From the NCBI GenBank assembly GCA_947685225.1, contig CANTUV010000024.1, positions 22,338,001 to 22,402,000 of the forward strand: DNA of 64,000 bases, in the 5' to 3' direction. Under the pieces are notes generated by a model. That model saw nothing but the letters and a program-made list of their open reading frames with translations. It did no database searches and had not been told where the DNA came from. Source of the DNA: Garcia nutans (Eukaryota; Streptophyta; Magnoliopsida; Malpighiales; Euphorbiaceae). Of this stretch, positions 22,874-36,030 are shown piece after piece (the first letter of the stretch is position 1; each line of letters starts with the position of its first letter). A program made the translations under genes and the position numbers.

Positions 22874-24769
22874 ATTTTCTCCCCCTTAAATAATTTCATC
22901 GTCGAAATTATCCAGTACGGTAATAAATCATCCAAATTAAACATAATCTTAAAATCTCATCAAAATTATTATTTTATCAAATTACATAATTTCTATTCTC
23001 CCTCTTAGGTTCATTCTCAATTACCTTTTTACCATTCCATAACTCATCATTATACTGTCTATTTACTCAAACAATCACAATGGATTATCATATCATCAAT
23101 CAAATTGCCATTACACAAAATTAGTTCATCTCTTAAATATATATACACCACACACCTATTGCACTCAAGATATTTAATCATTTCATTATCTTAAAATATA
23201 CTCTTATCACCTTAAATTCAAATATTAATAACTTTGATCTTAACATAATATTTTTACCCATCTTCACTTTAATCTTACTCTTTATACAATTACCACATAT
23301 TAATTTAATATCACTATTATACAACAATAAAATCTTATTTTCTTACTAAGATTCATTCCAATTATACTGTAACTAACATAACTTAGCTCCTTTCATACGC
23401 ATATACATATCAACACGCTGTATTATACACATTATCACATAGCTTGCATATTCTTAATACAACTACATACATTGAATTTCAATAAATATTTATAAACTTA
23501 TTATATTTCAGATCAATTGATCTAACTATCACAATATGACCATCACAACCTTATTCCATTCTGACCAACCTTTAGTCTATTTTAAATTCATCAATCTGTT
23601 TTCACTTCATGACCTAATTTTATTAGGTCAAATTTATTCTCAAATCTTAATTCCCTTCAAATTCATCATTACAGATAATATTCATTTCCCTAGTCTCATT
23701 CACTTTAAACATCATTTTCATCAACTTATTCATTTTATACCACTTTCAAACACATTCAAAATAACTCTTACACACATTTCATAATTCCTTTCATTTATCA
23801 TTTCTCACATTTCTTATAGTTACCATATTTACAAAAATCACTTTTCTTACACATCATTTAAAGCTCATCATATTTTCACAATTCTCTTCTGTTCCACACT
23901 TTCTATAATATAAACAAATTTCTAACATAAAATTATAAGATACAACTATGCAAACCATAAGTCTTGACCATGTTTCTTGAAGCATAACTATCAATCTCAC
24001 CAAATCTATCCAACGGTCATGTCATCTCAGGCCCATGCCCATGGATAACAAAAATAATCGGTCAATATTCTAAATAAATCATACGACCATGGCATAATAA
24101 TGGTCATGCCTGTGGCTTATAAATAAATACTGCCCCTATATCATTCTTCTTCAAACATTTCCAATCACAACATTAAGTTCGTATCACAAAAATCACATTC
24201 ATTTTTTTAATCTTTTGCTACATAAAGAGTTAACACATTTCAAGTCTGTTTCAAAGCAATTTACTTTTGATCACTTCTGTTTCAAAACAATCTACTCTTA
24301 ATCACTTGATCATCATTAGCCTAACTCAAGTTTCGACAATATTATCATTAACATCTCTTACATATACACATTCGTTCATATGCTAATTTTACACAATTTC
24401 CATTTATTACTCCATTTCTAATCTATCTTTTATAAAAATTTTCATTCATTTTCATTTTTTTTCACTTCCATACTTCCTTCATTATACTTTCATTTCCCTT
24501 AAAATCTCTTATTTATACGCATATACTTTGGGCCCAACACTATACAATTATCAAGTTCAGTCATTACAATAACAATTTCATCGTCCAGTGCTGCTCAGGT
24601 CCATTCTCAATCTCAATTTCATCACATGACCTAACTCTACGTAGGTCAAGACCTAATCTCTCTTAGGTATATTATTACTTGCAATATCTTTCTCAAAATC
24701 ACTAGACAAGTAATTGTATGAGGTAACAAACACTCAATAATATTTTTTTTATCATCCACATACACATTA
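22874..24769 (-). mobile_element. F-family internal region, 3' part (minus), with PPT
   Basis: It starts with the reversed PPT attttctcccccttaaa (22874-22890) and is collinear in reverse with 48310-50262. It ends at catccacatacac near 24765, where TRG LTR sequence begins. There is no coding capacity; the small open frame near 23536 is chance. Confidence 0.85.
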
Positions 24770-24920
24770 TGTGAGCGGAGATTTTAGCCCCCACTCCCGG
24801 TGGAATGGTTCTTGCGACTTCAGCATTGTTTAGGCTTGGGGCCTTAGAGAACATGGGCCTAAGCCAGAGAAAATGGAGTCTCTACCCAGACGGATCGGGA
24901 AAAAGAAACGGGTGGATGAC
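24770..24920 (-). repeat. Extra TRG LTR terminal fragment
   Basis: A 151-bp copy of the LTR end begins TGTGAGCGGAG and breaks off at ggtggatgac. It is followed at once by a full LTR starting TGTGAACGGGG. Either an LTR was invaded near its end or the terminus was duplicated. Confidence 0.85.
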
Positions 24921-27038
24921 TGTGAACGGGGATTTTCGCCCTCAATCCCGATGGAATGGTTCTTGCGACTTCGGCACTGTTTAGGCTCAGGGCCTCAGAG
25001 AACACGGACCTAAGTCTAAAGAAAATGGAGTCGCCACCCGGATGTGCCGGGAAAAAAGAAAGGGGTGGATGACTCGATTCCTAAGGAATCCCCAACCCCC
25101 TAATGGGTTTGAAAAGTTTTGTACGTGTGGGGAAGGTGAGAAATGGCCCAGCACCCCCACAACGCCCGGTTCATTGGAACCGGCCTCCTTTACAAGTCTT
25201 AATATTATAAAATTCTTAAATATAACAATATTATCCATATTACACACAATAATCAAAATAATGTCCAAGCAAAACAAATAAATGGACACCCATCCGAAGA
25301 TGAAAACATGCCCTTACATAGTCCATGCCTAAATAGGACACCCACTGAAAGGTAGAAACATGTCCTATACATTGGTTCTAAAATAGAAAAGCAATTTAAA
25401 TTACATGATATTTAACTAATGAGGTACCCACCAAGTGGAAACACACCTCTTACAACATTTGGAAATCTAAATAAATCGATAAAAGTAAATAACTATTCAT
25501 CGTAAATAAATCATTCATCAAAGATATTAAATATCCATTGAATGTAAACATCCATCCATGATAAATTAAATAAACCAAGCATTGAACTTAAATAAATTAA
25601 AGCATATAAAATAAATCAAAGCATAATCAAATATAAAATTGAATAAGGCAAATAAAGATTCAAATTAGGGCTGCTGTTTCTATTTGAGATTCTTTATTTA
25701 ATGTGCTTAGGGTTTTGGAATTTATGGGTTCAAACTACTATAAATTTTAAAAGAATTGAAATGGAGCAAAGTTTTATAATTTCAGAGGTTGATAAAGTTC
25801 TTTGATTAACCAAATTAGTGTTTGAGGAGTGAAATCATGAAATTAGGGTTTGGATACTTTAAAACATTAGGTTTATGATTATTAGATACTTACTGTGTTG
25901 AATTTTAATTTTTAAGTTTATAAGGTTTTAAGGATTAGGGTTTAGAAAAATTAGGGTTTAAGGTTTTAAGGGAGTTAGGGTTTAAGAAAACTTAAGTTTT
26001 AGATTAGCTAGTTTAGGGTTTACTATTTTGGTTTTAAAGTTGAATTAGGGTTTTAGAATTTTAGAATTAGGGTTTCAGAGAATGCATTAGATTTTAGAAT
26101 TTGGAAAATTTTTTTGATAATTTTATGAAGCTTTATGAAAATAAACAAAACGATTTAAGGTTTATAGAAATAGAAAAGATATTTTTTAGGGTTTTTGGAA
26201 ATAAACAGATTCAATTTAGGGTTTTGAAAAATTGGAAAGCAAATTAGGATTTTGAGATTTTTAAGAAACAAAAATAACAATTTTAAGATTTTTGGAAAAC
26301 AAAGAAATGAATTAAGGTTTTTAAGCTTTAGAAAGTAGATTAGGGTTCTAGGGTTTTTAAATTAAAAGAGACAATTGGATGGTTTAAGCTATTGTGAAGA
26401 AATTAGACATTCATACCTCTGTTTGTTGGTTCCACCAAAAATTACTTCTTGGATGAACAAGAACAAAGACAAGCTTTGCTGCCTTTGATGGATTGAATTA
26501 CTTGTTTACTCTCTCAAAAAGTCGGATTGATTTCATTGCCAGAAGAAATTCTTAAAATCTGATTTCCTTTCACAGTTTTCCTCCTCAATTTCGGTCTCAA
26601 TTTTTTTCCCCTAAAATTTGATCCCTCTTTTGTGTTGTTTTAGTCCTTATTTATAGAAGATTTTTTTTATGATTAATTTTAATTATTCACGGAATCTAAC
26701 ATTAATTAAGAAAAGGAAACTGAAACCTAATTATATTTGGTTTTGAAAAAATTTGCAACGAAAAAATTTTGCTGGCGAAAAAAAACTACTGCGAAAAAAT
26801 TACGATGGCGAAAAAGTTGCCGCTGCTGGCTGCAACAGAGGGCGAAAATTGGCCTGCGGGCCATTTCGTCGCAACTCTTTGGTGATGAATTTTTTCGTTG
26901 CCGATTTTTTCATCGCCGATTTTTATTTTTATTTTTTATTAATAAAAATTAGATACTAAAGCAAATATTATTTAATTAAGATAACAAAAATTATTAAAAT
27001 ATATTAGACCGGACTGGGTCAAAAATTAAGGGTCTACA
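24921..27038 (-). repeat. TRG-C 3' LTR (minus)
   Basis: TGTGAACGGGG...GGGTCTACA, 2,118 bp, is collinear with 17984-20262 but diverged. It has many TTAGGGTTT motifs (25690-26350). It is followed by the reversed PPT. Confidence 0.9.
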
Positions 27039-27054
27039 GTTTGCTCCCTGCTTG
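27039..27054 (-). promoter_or_regulatory. Polypurine tract of TRG-C
   Basis: Plus strand gtttgctccctgcttg; reversed it reads caagcagggagcaaac immediately before TGTAGACCC. Confidence 0.85.
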
Positions 27055-27129
27055 AACGATCTGAGACTTTCGAGAGTGAAAGCAACAAGACTTAATTTTT
27101 GATGAGATGGTTATTTGAATTTGTTTTGG

Positions 27130-28030
27130 GTACTTGGACCCGAGATTGAACTCGATTTGGGTACTTGGACCCGAGATTGGATTTGATTTGGATACTTGGA
27201 CACGAGATTGGATTGAATTTGGGTACTTGGACCCAGGATTGGGTACTTGGACCTGAGATTGATTTGATTTGGGTACGTAGACTCGAGATTGGGTACTTAG
27301 ACCCGAGATTGGGTACTTGGACCCAAAATTAGATTGAATTTGGGTACTTGGACCCGAGATTGATTTGATTTTGGTACTTGGACCCTAGATTGAATTTGAT
27401 TTGGGTACTTGGACTCGAGATTGGGTACTTGGACCCGAGATTGAACTTGATTTGGGTACTTGGACCCAAGATTGGATTGAATTTGGGTACTTAGACCTAG
27501 GATTGGGTACTTGGACCCAAGATTGGGAACTTGGACCCGAGATTGAATTTGATTTGGGTACTTGGACCCGAGATTGGGTACTTGGACTCGAGATTGAATT
27601 TTATTTGGGTACTTGGACCCGAGATTGGATTGAATTTGGGTACTTAGACCCAGGATTGGGTACTTGGACCCACCGAGATTGGGTACTTAGACTCGAGATT
27701 GGGTACTTGAACCCAATATTGGATTGAATTTGGGTACTTGGACCCGAGATTGATTTGATTTGGGTACTTGGACCCGAGATTGGGTACTTGAACCCGAGAT
27801 TGGATTGAATTTGGGTACTTAGACCCGAGATCGATTTGATTTGGGTACTTGGACCCGAGACTAAGTTTGACTAACCTTTTATCAGTTGAGAAGTCTGACT
27901 GCTCTGGCTGTTCTACTTTTATGAATTGTAGGTCTTTACCCACCAAAAATTGATCTTTATCTATTGAAAATTGGGTCTTTAACCTAGGAACATGGATCTT
28001 TATCCATTGGAGGTCGGGTCTTTACCCTTG
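27130..28030 (-). repeat. TRG-C hairpin-type tandem repeats
   Basis: From 27130 to 27865, units of 21 to about 33 bp are built on TACTTGGACCCGAGATTG, most with a GGGT-ACTTGG-ACCC short inverted repeat. From 27930 to 28030, looser units have stems GGGT/ACCC, GGAT/ATCC and GAT/ATC around a CTTT loop. Open frames across the array are products of the repeat, not genes. Confidence 0.9.
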
Positions 28031-30593
28031 GCTTTAGGTCTTTTAGCTGAACTGATCTTTTGTCTTTTGCATCTCCATTCTTTTTTTTCTTTTGATTAAT
28101 GATGATTTTTTTATTCATTTGAGAATTCTTTTTCATGTTCATTAAACATGAATAAAAAAAAATTCAGCCTTTTTAGCTAGCCTTCATATCTTCTCCTTGC
28201 CCTCATGCGTGGCAAGATATTCAAAATATTTTGTTTATGCATAAACTCAAAAATGGAAAAGGAGAAGCGTTGCCCCCTGTGTAGGCTCAAACCCATGATT
28301 TTTCTATGCAGGCTCTGATTGATGTTTTTGTCATCTAGTTCTTTGCACAAGCACGTATTTCTTCTTTTGCAAAACGACTGGAACTTTCTCAAGCAATGGG
28401 CTTTCCATGCCTCCCTGATTTGATATCTTCTTTTGATTCTTTACTTCACAGAGTGTTTGCTATTCACTTTGATAAATAAAAGACAAGAAAATGTGATGTG
28501 ACATGCTCATGTATGCATGATATGTATGAATGACACTTACAGTCATTCCATCGACTCATAGACTGAGGTGATTAGCAGAAGTGTTCTCATTGGTTCCTTT
28601 TTGACGCTCGTTCAAGTCTTGCATTGGAATGATCGAAAGCTTTGCATTTGTGGCTTTTATCTTCAAGATGTTGAAAACATGAGTGGTGGAGAGCCCAAGT
28701 TACAGAGTCAGGGATACATCCTTTTTAAACTATGTTTTAGCATGTCAGTTGATAGCTTCTTCATGACCTTGCCAATAATCATTTCCTTTGCCCATGTGTC
28801 CTTTGGAGGTTCAACATACTTCCCTTAACTTGAAGGCTTTGTATGATAAAACTCTTTTTTTTTTATTTTGAAATCAAATGTCGGCTTTGCCAAATTAATA
28901 TCAATGCACTTTAGGACTTGATTTTTCTAAATTAACATATCTATAACATGACAACCCTAGTTACCGTACTAATCTCAGGAATCATTTCTATTTAAGCAAG
29001 AACTGTTGCACTTCAGATAGGCACATACATATTACTTAGCCAAAGGTCTCATCGAGTTTAAATATTGTCTATCTCATATGCATGCTTATCCAAACTATCT
29101 CCACTAATAGACTCTACCTACCAAGAGAGATCAATAGGTTATTGATAGGCTTGAAATGGGGTCTATAAGGGACATGGGTTAAATGAAGGCCATTTGTAAG
29201 TTGGAGCCAATGTGACACAAAGGACAAACCTTCACACTACAAATTTCTTATTTGAACTTTAGGCAGCTGGGAGCAATCTTGCTAGACTCCAAATTCCTTC
29301 TATCTTCTTGGCATTAATCTGGATCTTGATTAGGACAGTTTTTGCCCTTGCAAAAAATTTGGTTCCCAAATTCATTTCTTTTCTTCTTCTCCCTTTTCTT
29401 TATTTTTCTTACTCTTCCCTTTTCTTTCTCTTTGTTTTCCTTACTCTTCCTTTTCTTTGAGCATTTTATCATTTTGTCCTTCTTCCTTGTATGACTGTCA
29501 AGTATAGAACTTTTAAGTACTAGATGGTCTTTCTCCTTTTCCTCCAATTCAAGTCAAAATGTCCTTATAAACCAAATGGAAGCCTTTTGTTGTCTTAGGT
29601 AAAAGAGAACTCAGTTGGCTTTTTGAACCGCATTTTATTATTTTTTTCTTTTCTTTCTCTTTCTCTTCTTTTTTCTTTTTTCTCTCCTTTTTTTCCTTTT
29701 TGTTTTCTTCTTTTTGTTTGTTTGTTTGTTTGTTTTTTTTGTTCTAGCTCTAAAAGAGTTGTCTTGTTTGTACCAACTTGGGCTTCCAATAATGGATGAG
29801 TGGAGTAACATAAATCTTCTTTAACAGGGATAAATCATTTGTTACTCTGATGTTGATGTTGTCTTGATATATTAGAGATATTAAGGGAACTTCAACTACC
29901 CTTATGGTCTTGAAAACTTCAATTACTCTTATGGTCTTGAAAACATCAACTACCCTTATGGTCTTGAGAACTTCAACTATCTTCATGGTCTTGAGAACTT
30001 CAACTATCATCATGATCTTGACTAATCATTGCTTTCTTTGATCTTCTTGCCTTTTCATCTTAGTGATCATAAGACTTGTCAAATGTATCATAACAGCTCA
30101 GGGTAGGTTTTTGGGGTTTGTAAGCCAATGAAAAGAAAGCTAAAATTTTATGAAGGCTCAAAGGGACAACTAGGGATTGATATTTAATAGGGTGGATACT
30201 AGTTGTTGGCTAATCCAAACAATGCCTAGATCATTTCTCTCTTAAATAAGCAGAGTTCAATTTCATCTCGAAAGTTTGTCAAAGCATGTTCTAAGACTAA
30301 CTAGGACCTAGACAAAGGTAATTATGCAGGAGCCCTCTCTAAGTAAGCATACACAACTCAATGCTATAGAGCAATTCCCTTACCTAGTAACGTCATTCAA
30401 GTCATGATGCATAGATATATTAATTCATGAATTATCAAGCTAGATTCCTTATCGGTTGAGCACCAAAATGAATAAAGACCAACAAAATTTTGATTAAAAT
30501 AATTTATTTAAAGGAACTTTAAGTTTGAAAAGCACAATAGTACTAAAATATTAAAGAAAGTAAGATTGAAAAGCAACATTCAAGCTATTGAGT
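28031..30593 (-). other. TRG-C spacer between repeats and gag
   Basis: It is homologous to 13335-15425 and, reversed, to 42337-44870. It contains the single uninterrupted counterpart of the PMD insertion region (28185-28320), a T-rich tract (29637-29740) and a 27-bp minisatellite (29888-30020). No pol motifs are found. Confidence 0.7.
29888..30020 (-). repeat. 27-bp minisatellite in TRG-C spacer
   Basis: About four full units, reading GTTGAAGTTCTCAAGACCAT plus ARGRTA on the minus strand, encode in one frame a nine-residue repeat (VEVFKTIRV). Copy number differs between TRG copies: about 1.5 in A, four in C, three in E. Confidence 0.85.
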
Positions 30594-31977
30594 TTAAGCT
30601 TTTTTTCCCTTCACATCTTCAATATTTCCATCTTGAAAGGATGATAAAACAAAATCTTCTTCCAATCCTTTTCCCACCATGAAGGTTGTCGGTGGAGGTA
30701 CTCTTCCAAACTTAGGCAAAGGATTATTCTTGGTATTGGGCTTGTCTAGCTCCAGTAACTTGCCATTATCAATTAGGTCTTGGATCTCATGCCTTAGACG
30801 AGCACATTTATCTATTTCATGCCCTCACATTTGATGAAATTGACAGAAGGCCTCGGCATTGAAGTTTGGTGGCAGTGGATTATGTAGTGGTCAAGGAGCT
30901 AGCGGTTGCAACAACCCTTTCTTTTGCAGCTTGCTAAAAACCCAAGATAGAGGTTTCCCCAATTCTGAGAATTGTCTTTTATTTCCTTGACCAGTCACAT
31001 TAATACCAACTTCTTTTTGCATGCTTTGATTGCTAGGCTGATAATTCCCTTTCTCATTCCTTCTTATTGAAAAGCGATTTTTCTCCCTTTCCCACTCTTC
31101 AATTTGTAGACCAGCTTGGAGAAGATCTTTGAAGTCACAGATGAGTGTATGAGACATCCTTTCACGGAGATTGGGCAAAATGCCTCTCATGATCATCCTT
31201 ATTTGATCAGATTCATCGGGCCTTTTCTTGAGCAAAGCGGCCTTATTTCTCCATCGTTCACATAGTCCACAAAATTCTCATTCGACCTTTGCCTAATGGA
31301 CTCCACTTCTATTAAGGTAACTTCCATCTCGACATTATATCCATATTGCTGGATGAAGGCCTTGTATAGCAAATCCCACTTCTTTTGTGTTCCTTTATCC
31401 AAGGTATTGAACCAATTTTGGATAACAAGATCCAATGAGAGCATGAAGTACCTTAGAGTTTGAGCCTTAGTAGCTCGGGCAGACTGCATGGCAGTGATAT
31501 ATTGCTTCACATGGAGATGAGGATTTTCAGTTCCATCAAACTTTGCGAAAGATGGCATCTTGAACTTGTATGAAACTTCTTCATCTAGCTCAAATAATTT
31601 TTCAACTTCGGACATTTTTTCGGTTTTTAGTTTTTTTTTCAAATTTTTTTTCTAAATCAGCAATCATCTTTTCAACATCGGATGTCTCGGCCTTTTCAAT
31701 AGTTGCCTTCTCAACAACCTTTGGCTCCTTTTTATCTTGAAGATCTTGGTAGTATTGAGCCCAATCATCATCATCATCAATGATCATCAAAAACTACTTC
31801 ACCAACTTTGGTCTTCCCTTTGTCCTTTGGCTTCTTAGTGCTAGCAGATGCTTCGACATGATTTTCTAAAATTGCAGTCAATTGGTTCTTCATGGTCTCA
31901 GCTAGGGCCTCTTTAATTTCTTTCATTTTGGTATTGAGGGCTTCATCCACCATTCTTTGAATTTATTCGGGCTCCAT
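30594..31977 (-). pseudogene. gag: Tat/Ogre-type gag of TRG-C (broken)
   Basis: It starts at the ATG at 31977 (by homology with copy E) and ends at the family stop codon at 30594-30596. Visible parts are an acidic stretch with a D run near 31765, a KKFEKK coiled-coil-like region, and the gag core (KMPSFAKFDGTENPHLHVKQY, near 31565-31500, through WFNTLDKG and AFIQQYGYNVE to RERMSHTLI). The C-terminal C-x2-H...H...C motif near 30840 is damaged: its first Cys lies near a H-to-C region read as stop (near 30825). Frameshifts near 31790, 31620 and 31230 split it into three overlapping frames. It is the best-preserved core of the three gags but is not a continuous protein. No protease or RT follows. 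Confidence 0.9.
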
Positions 31978-32645
31978 TGTTTTTGGTGAGCAAGTGATTG
32001 AGTCATTGCTAGATTCTTCATCTCCGGCGTAAGCTTTTGAACTATCGTAATCCAAGGCTGTGAGCCAGAAAGGATTTATGATATGAGATGCAAATGCATG
32101 CATGTATGCATGCATACACTAACAATCAACAAACAAGGATAATTAGGACATTCCTTCTAACCCTATAACATCCACACACGAATGGCGAGTCTTTTTTCCT
32201 AGGTATATGATTAACAAAATACCAACATGGGGTACCTTGTTTTTGAATATTTTCCTCGGCCGTTTTGACCAATAGTTATATTTTTGAAAATGGAAATCAA
32301 TTTATGATAATTCCCATTAATTAGGTTTTAATCCATTCAACCAACTATAGTAGCTTTTATGCTATATTGGATTAAAACTAAATTAAGAGGTTTATTATAG
32401 ATAGATTTCTCACTTGAAAAGAGTAACTAATGGTTCATGCCAAAAACAAGCCCATGATTAATTATTCTTAGTATAAACTAGGCTCACAATTGATTTTTGG
32501 TATTTCTTAATTGACCTAAATAATTTGCAAGCTCTTTATAAGAAAAGGTTGGATAAAAACAATTTTATTTCTAAGCCCATTGTAAAAAGATCTTAGAAAA
32601 AATGGATTTTGGGCTTAGTATTTGGGCCATGAGCAAAAGAATTTA
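31978..32645 (-). other. TRG-C partial 5' leader
   Basis: It matches 16812-17475 and stops after gagcaaaagaattta at about 32645. No gene is seen. Confidence 0.8.
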
Positions 32646-32826
32646 TGGTCAGAGTGTATATATATGTTGAATTGATGAATAACCTAAGTAATGTCAAAAT
32701 AATGAGAAATGATAATGTTCTCTAAAAGGTGATAAATGTTAACATTGTATAGGTTGTATGTTAAAGAGGAATTGCGTATAATTGTATGATATGTGTGATG
32801 AGATTTTTCAATATGAACACAATTGT
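32646..32826 (+). other. F-outer internal fragment carrying the empty site of TRG-E
   Basis: The stretch aacctaagtaatgtcaaaa (near 32682-32700) is the uninterrupted form of the TRG-E insertion point in F-inner. It ends with attgt, the left TSD of F-inner. Confidence 0.9.
32822..32826. repeat. Left target site duplication of F-inner (attgt)
   Basis: attgt directly precedes TGTCACATCC. The same five bases directly follow the other LTR at 53438-53442, and the uninterrupted site aacataattgtgatata exists at 48304-48320. Confidence 0.92.
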
Positions 32827-35800
32827 TGTCACATCCGTAATTTTGGAGATATAAAATATTATATATACTCAAATATATATATATATATAGTATATATATA
32901 ACATATACATATGATATATTAATTGTATATGTTGGATTAATACATTATATACTTAATATTTAATACACATATAAGATACATTTAAGGTGTATATAAGATA
33001 CACATTACTTGTGCATATGTGCAATATCCCAAATTTTTGAAAACTTCTAATTTTTCAAAATTTGATAAAATAAATTATAATTTAAATGGATACATTAAAT
33101 TAATGGTTTTAAATGAAAAATGAAGGGGTTTTAAATGAAAAAGTGGAACACATATGTAATATATATGTAAAATATACATAACATATAAAAGTCAACATTT
33201 TTTGAAAGAAAAGTCAAAGTCAAAGGATATTTTGGTAATTAAATCTTAGAAATTTAAAATTAATAAAATAATTCAAAAATATATTATTTTTGAATGGAAG
33301 AGTAAATTTATGACTTTTAATTTATTAAATAAATAAATAAATAAATAAATATTAAATTATTTTAATATATATATATATATGGTTAAAAATAAAAGATGAA
33401 AAGAAAAAGAAAATTTAAAAGTTTTTCATCTTCTTCTTCTTCTTCTTTCCTTCAAGGACGACTTTCATGGCCAAAGAGGGAGATTTTTAGCTTCTTCCAT
33501 CATCAAATTCTTTAAGCTTTCAAGGGAATAAGAGTAGTTTTGGTGATTTTCCAACAAGTAAGTAAGCTTTATTTCCAAAACTATGAAGTTCTTCAAAGCT
33601 TATGAATATGTATGAATTGAGTTTTTGACAGAGCATGTTATAATTGTTGGAATGGTTATGGAAGATGTTCTTTTGATGAGTAAATAATGATCTTAAGGCT
33701 GGATTAAAGAAATGGTTGAGTTTGGGTAAGATTGGTGAAGAGAAAGAATTTAGGGTTATGGAACATTTGAGTTTTTGAAATCATGATTTTTAATTGTGCA
33801 AATTGATTCCAAATGAGTTTTTTTGATGCATAAACAAGTATTTTAAAGTCAAATATTGGATTTGGTAGTGTTTGGTTAGAGTTTGAAGAGGGTAGTATTG
33901 ATTTAGGGTTTTGAAAAAGTGAATTTTTAAAGAATGATTAATTGTTTGATTTTAGTGCTTAAATCATGTTATTTAATGATATAAGTGGTGGAAATAAGAT
34001 TGAAATGATAATTGGATTGAGTTGGAATGGAGATCCTTCAATGGTGAAGATTATGCCATTTTAAAGTTTTGAGCATAAGCATGTGGTTAATTAATGTAAT
34101 TGGTTTAAACATGCTAAAACATGTTTCTAATGATATTAATAAACTTAAAACACTAATTTAAATGGCTTGATATGGTTTTTCAAAGTTAAAGTAAGGTGAA
34201 GCTTAATTTTGGGATTTGGTTTAGAGTGATGTTCAATTATGGTTTGATGTTGAGAATACCTTAGAATGTGATATTAAATGATCATATTTTGTATAGGCAT
34301 TGAGGGAGGTTGATTTACTTCATCCAAGTGGTGAAGGGCAAGTTGGAAAGATAGGATTGGAGGTTGTGTTAAGCTTGCTTTGGGTTGCTAGTAGAGGTAT
34401 GTACAAACTTTGAATATAATGTCTATATTTGCATAACATTTGGACTTAACACATTTTGGTTGAAAAATGTGTTAAGCTACTTGGTTCATTGATTGTGTAT
34501 GAATAATATGCTATAACATTTGTAATGTCATATATGTGTTAAATGCATTGTGAAAAGCTATTGATAATGGCTAATTTGTGTAACATGTGTGAAATATGCA
34601 TATTATGTGAAAATACCCAAAGTAATGGGGTAATGTGTTGTGAATGCAAAAATGAGATATGTGTAATAATGAAATGAATTGATATTGATAAACATGAGAA
34701 AAGTGAGAAAAATGAGAAAGATGTGAAAAATGAGAAAAGTGAGAAAAAAATGTGAAAAAAATGCATTGTGCCTAGATTAAATATTTGAAAATGAGAAAGA
34801 GATTAATAATGAGAAATATGAATAAATTGTGTGCCTAGTATGTTATTCAATTTTTAGAGTTCTGGGTTTGGCGGCATGCCTATGATTGCCTACGGGCTAT
34901 ACGCTGGAATGGTCGTAAGCCAGGCCAGCTGAAAAATATGATTTTTTGGGGTGAAAAGACTGAGTCGTAAGCCTCAAAAACTGTAGCAGTCTAGCCGGGT
35001 TGAGGACCAAGATACTGGGCCTGAGGGTCTAGCCGGGTTGAGGTCCAAGAGACTAGGTCTGTTACATTATCCATGGATATATATATATATTGCCTACGGG
35101 CTAGACACATGGTGTCATTATGGACCAAAGCAGTAACTCTGAAATTTGAATAGCATATTAGATCCTTTTTGGACCCATGCTTGTCTTTGCTTTAATGTGA
35201 ATTATGAATTGTGATACAATTAAGCAATATAATGCTATGAGTTGTGATTATGAAATATTTAAAAAATATAAGAAAGTAGAATGATGTGACATCTATATGC
35301 ATTGGCATTGCATTGAGTTTTATTGTTATTATTAAAGTTTATACCACTAGGCTTCGGCTTATTGTAATTCGTCGCCCAGGTGTCATGGATGATTTGGTAG
35401 AGATGAAGAGTTCTACTAGAGCTGGTCGGGTCTAGGTTTGTATTTATTGAGCTTGAAGAGTTGTTTTTGGGTACATCAAGATTAGAGCCAGTTGCCAGCA
35501 TGTAGATATTTGATATTGCAGTATATTTTGATATTATATATGTTATGATATGTTTGTGAAGTATATAATGTAAATTGTAAAGAATGATTTGAATAATTTG
35601 TTTAAGATGGGATCTTGTATTGGATGTTGATATATATACCTATACATAAGTATTTTGAGAAAATATGGAGAAATTGAGAAGTATCGGTGAAATGGTGAAT
35701 TGATTTTATTTGGAGTGTTTATTTTATGCAGGTTGTGTTTTTTTGAATTTGGAAACGTCCAAATTACAAACAAAACTCTAGCGAATTTTTTTCCAGAAAT

Positions 35801-36006
35801 TTTCATATAAAATATTTATTTTGGATTCTTATAATAAACAAAGAATATTTATATACTATTTATTTTATATATTATTATTTAAAATCTTAAAATAGAAATG
35901 AGAAAATTTTTATTAAATCGGTCTGTGACATTTTTATACTGTATATGCATATTTTACATATGCTAAAAATATGTATTATACGTATATATGGTATAAGGGT
36001 GTTACA
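32827..36006 (+). repeat. F-inner 5' LTR
   Basis: TGTCACATCC...GGTGTTACA, 3,180 bp, is collinear with 50263-53437. It includes a GAGAAA-type low-complexity stretch (34690-34760), the doubled gtctagccgggttgagg block (34985-35050) and the block ggcttcggctta...cgtcgcccaggt (35350-35382). It is AT-rich and has no gene. Confidence 0.93.
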
Positions 36007-36013
36007 TTTATTT

Positions 36014-36030
36014 TGGTATCAGAGCCTAGG
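36014..36030 (+). promoter_or_regulatory. Primer binding site of F-inner (initiator tRNA-Met type)
   Basis: TGGTATCAGAGCCTAGG begins 7 nt after the LTR end. TGGTATCAGAGC is the standard plant initiator-Met primer site. Confidence 0.92.

Larger units (their letters stand above)
24921..32645 (-). mobile_element. TRG-C: gag-only Tat/Ogre-like element, 5' end lost
   Basis: In element orientation it keeps part of the leader (31978-32645), gag (30594-31977), the spacer, the repeat array (27130-28020), the PPT and the 3' LTR. About 500 bp of leader, the PBS and the 5' LTR are missing at the 32645/32646 junction with F-family DNA. It has no PMD gene. Confidence 0.85.

Noticed and set aside
27401..27727. 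108-aa open frame of WTRDW-type repeats
   Set aside because: It is the translation of the 21-33-bp tandem repeat array of TRG-C; the antisense strand is also open (27644-27946) for the same reason, and no other copy keeps the frame.
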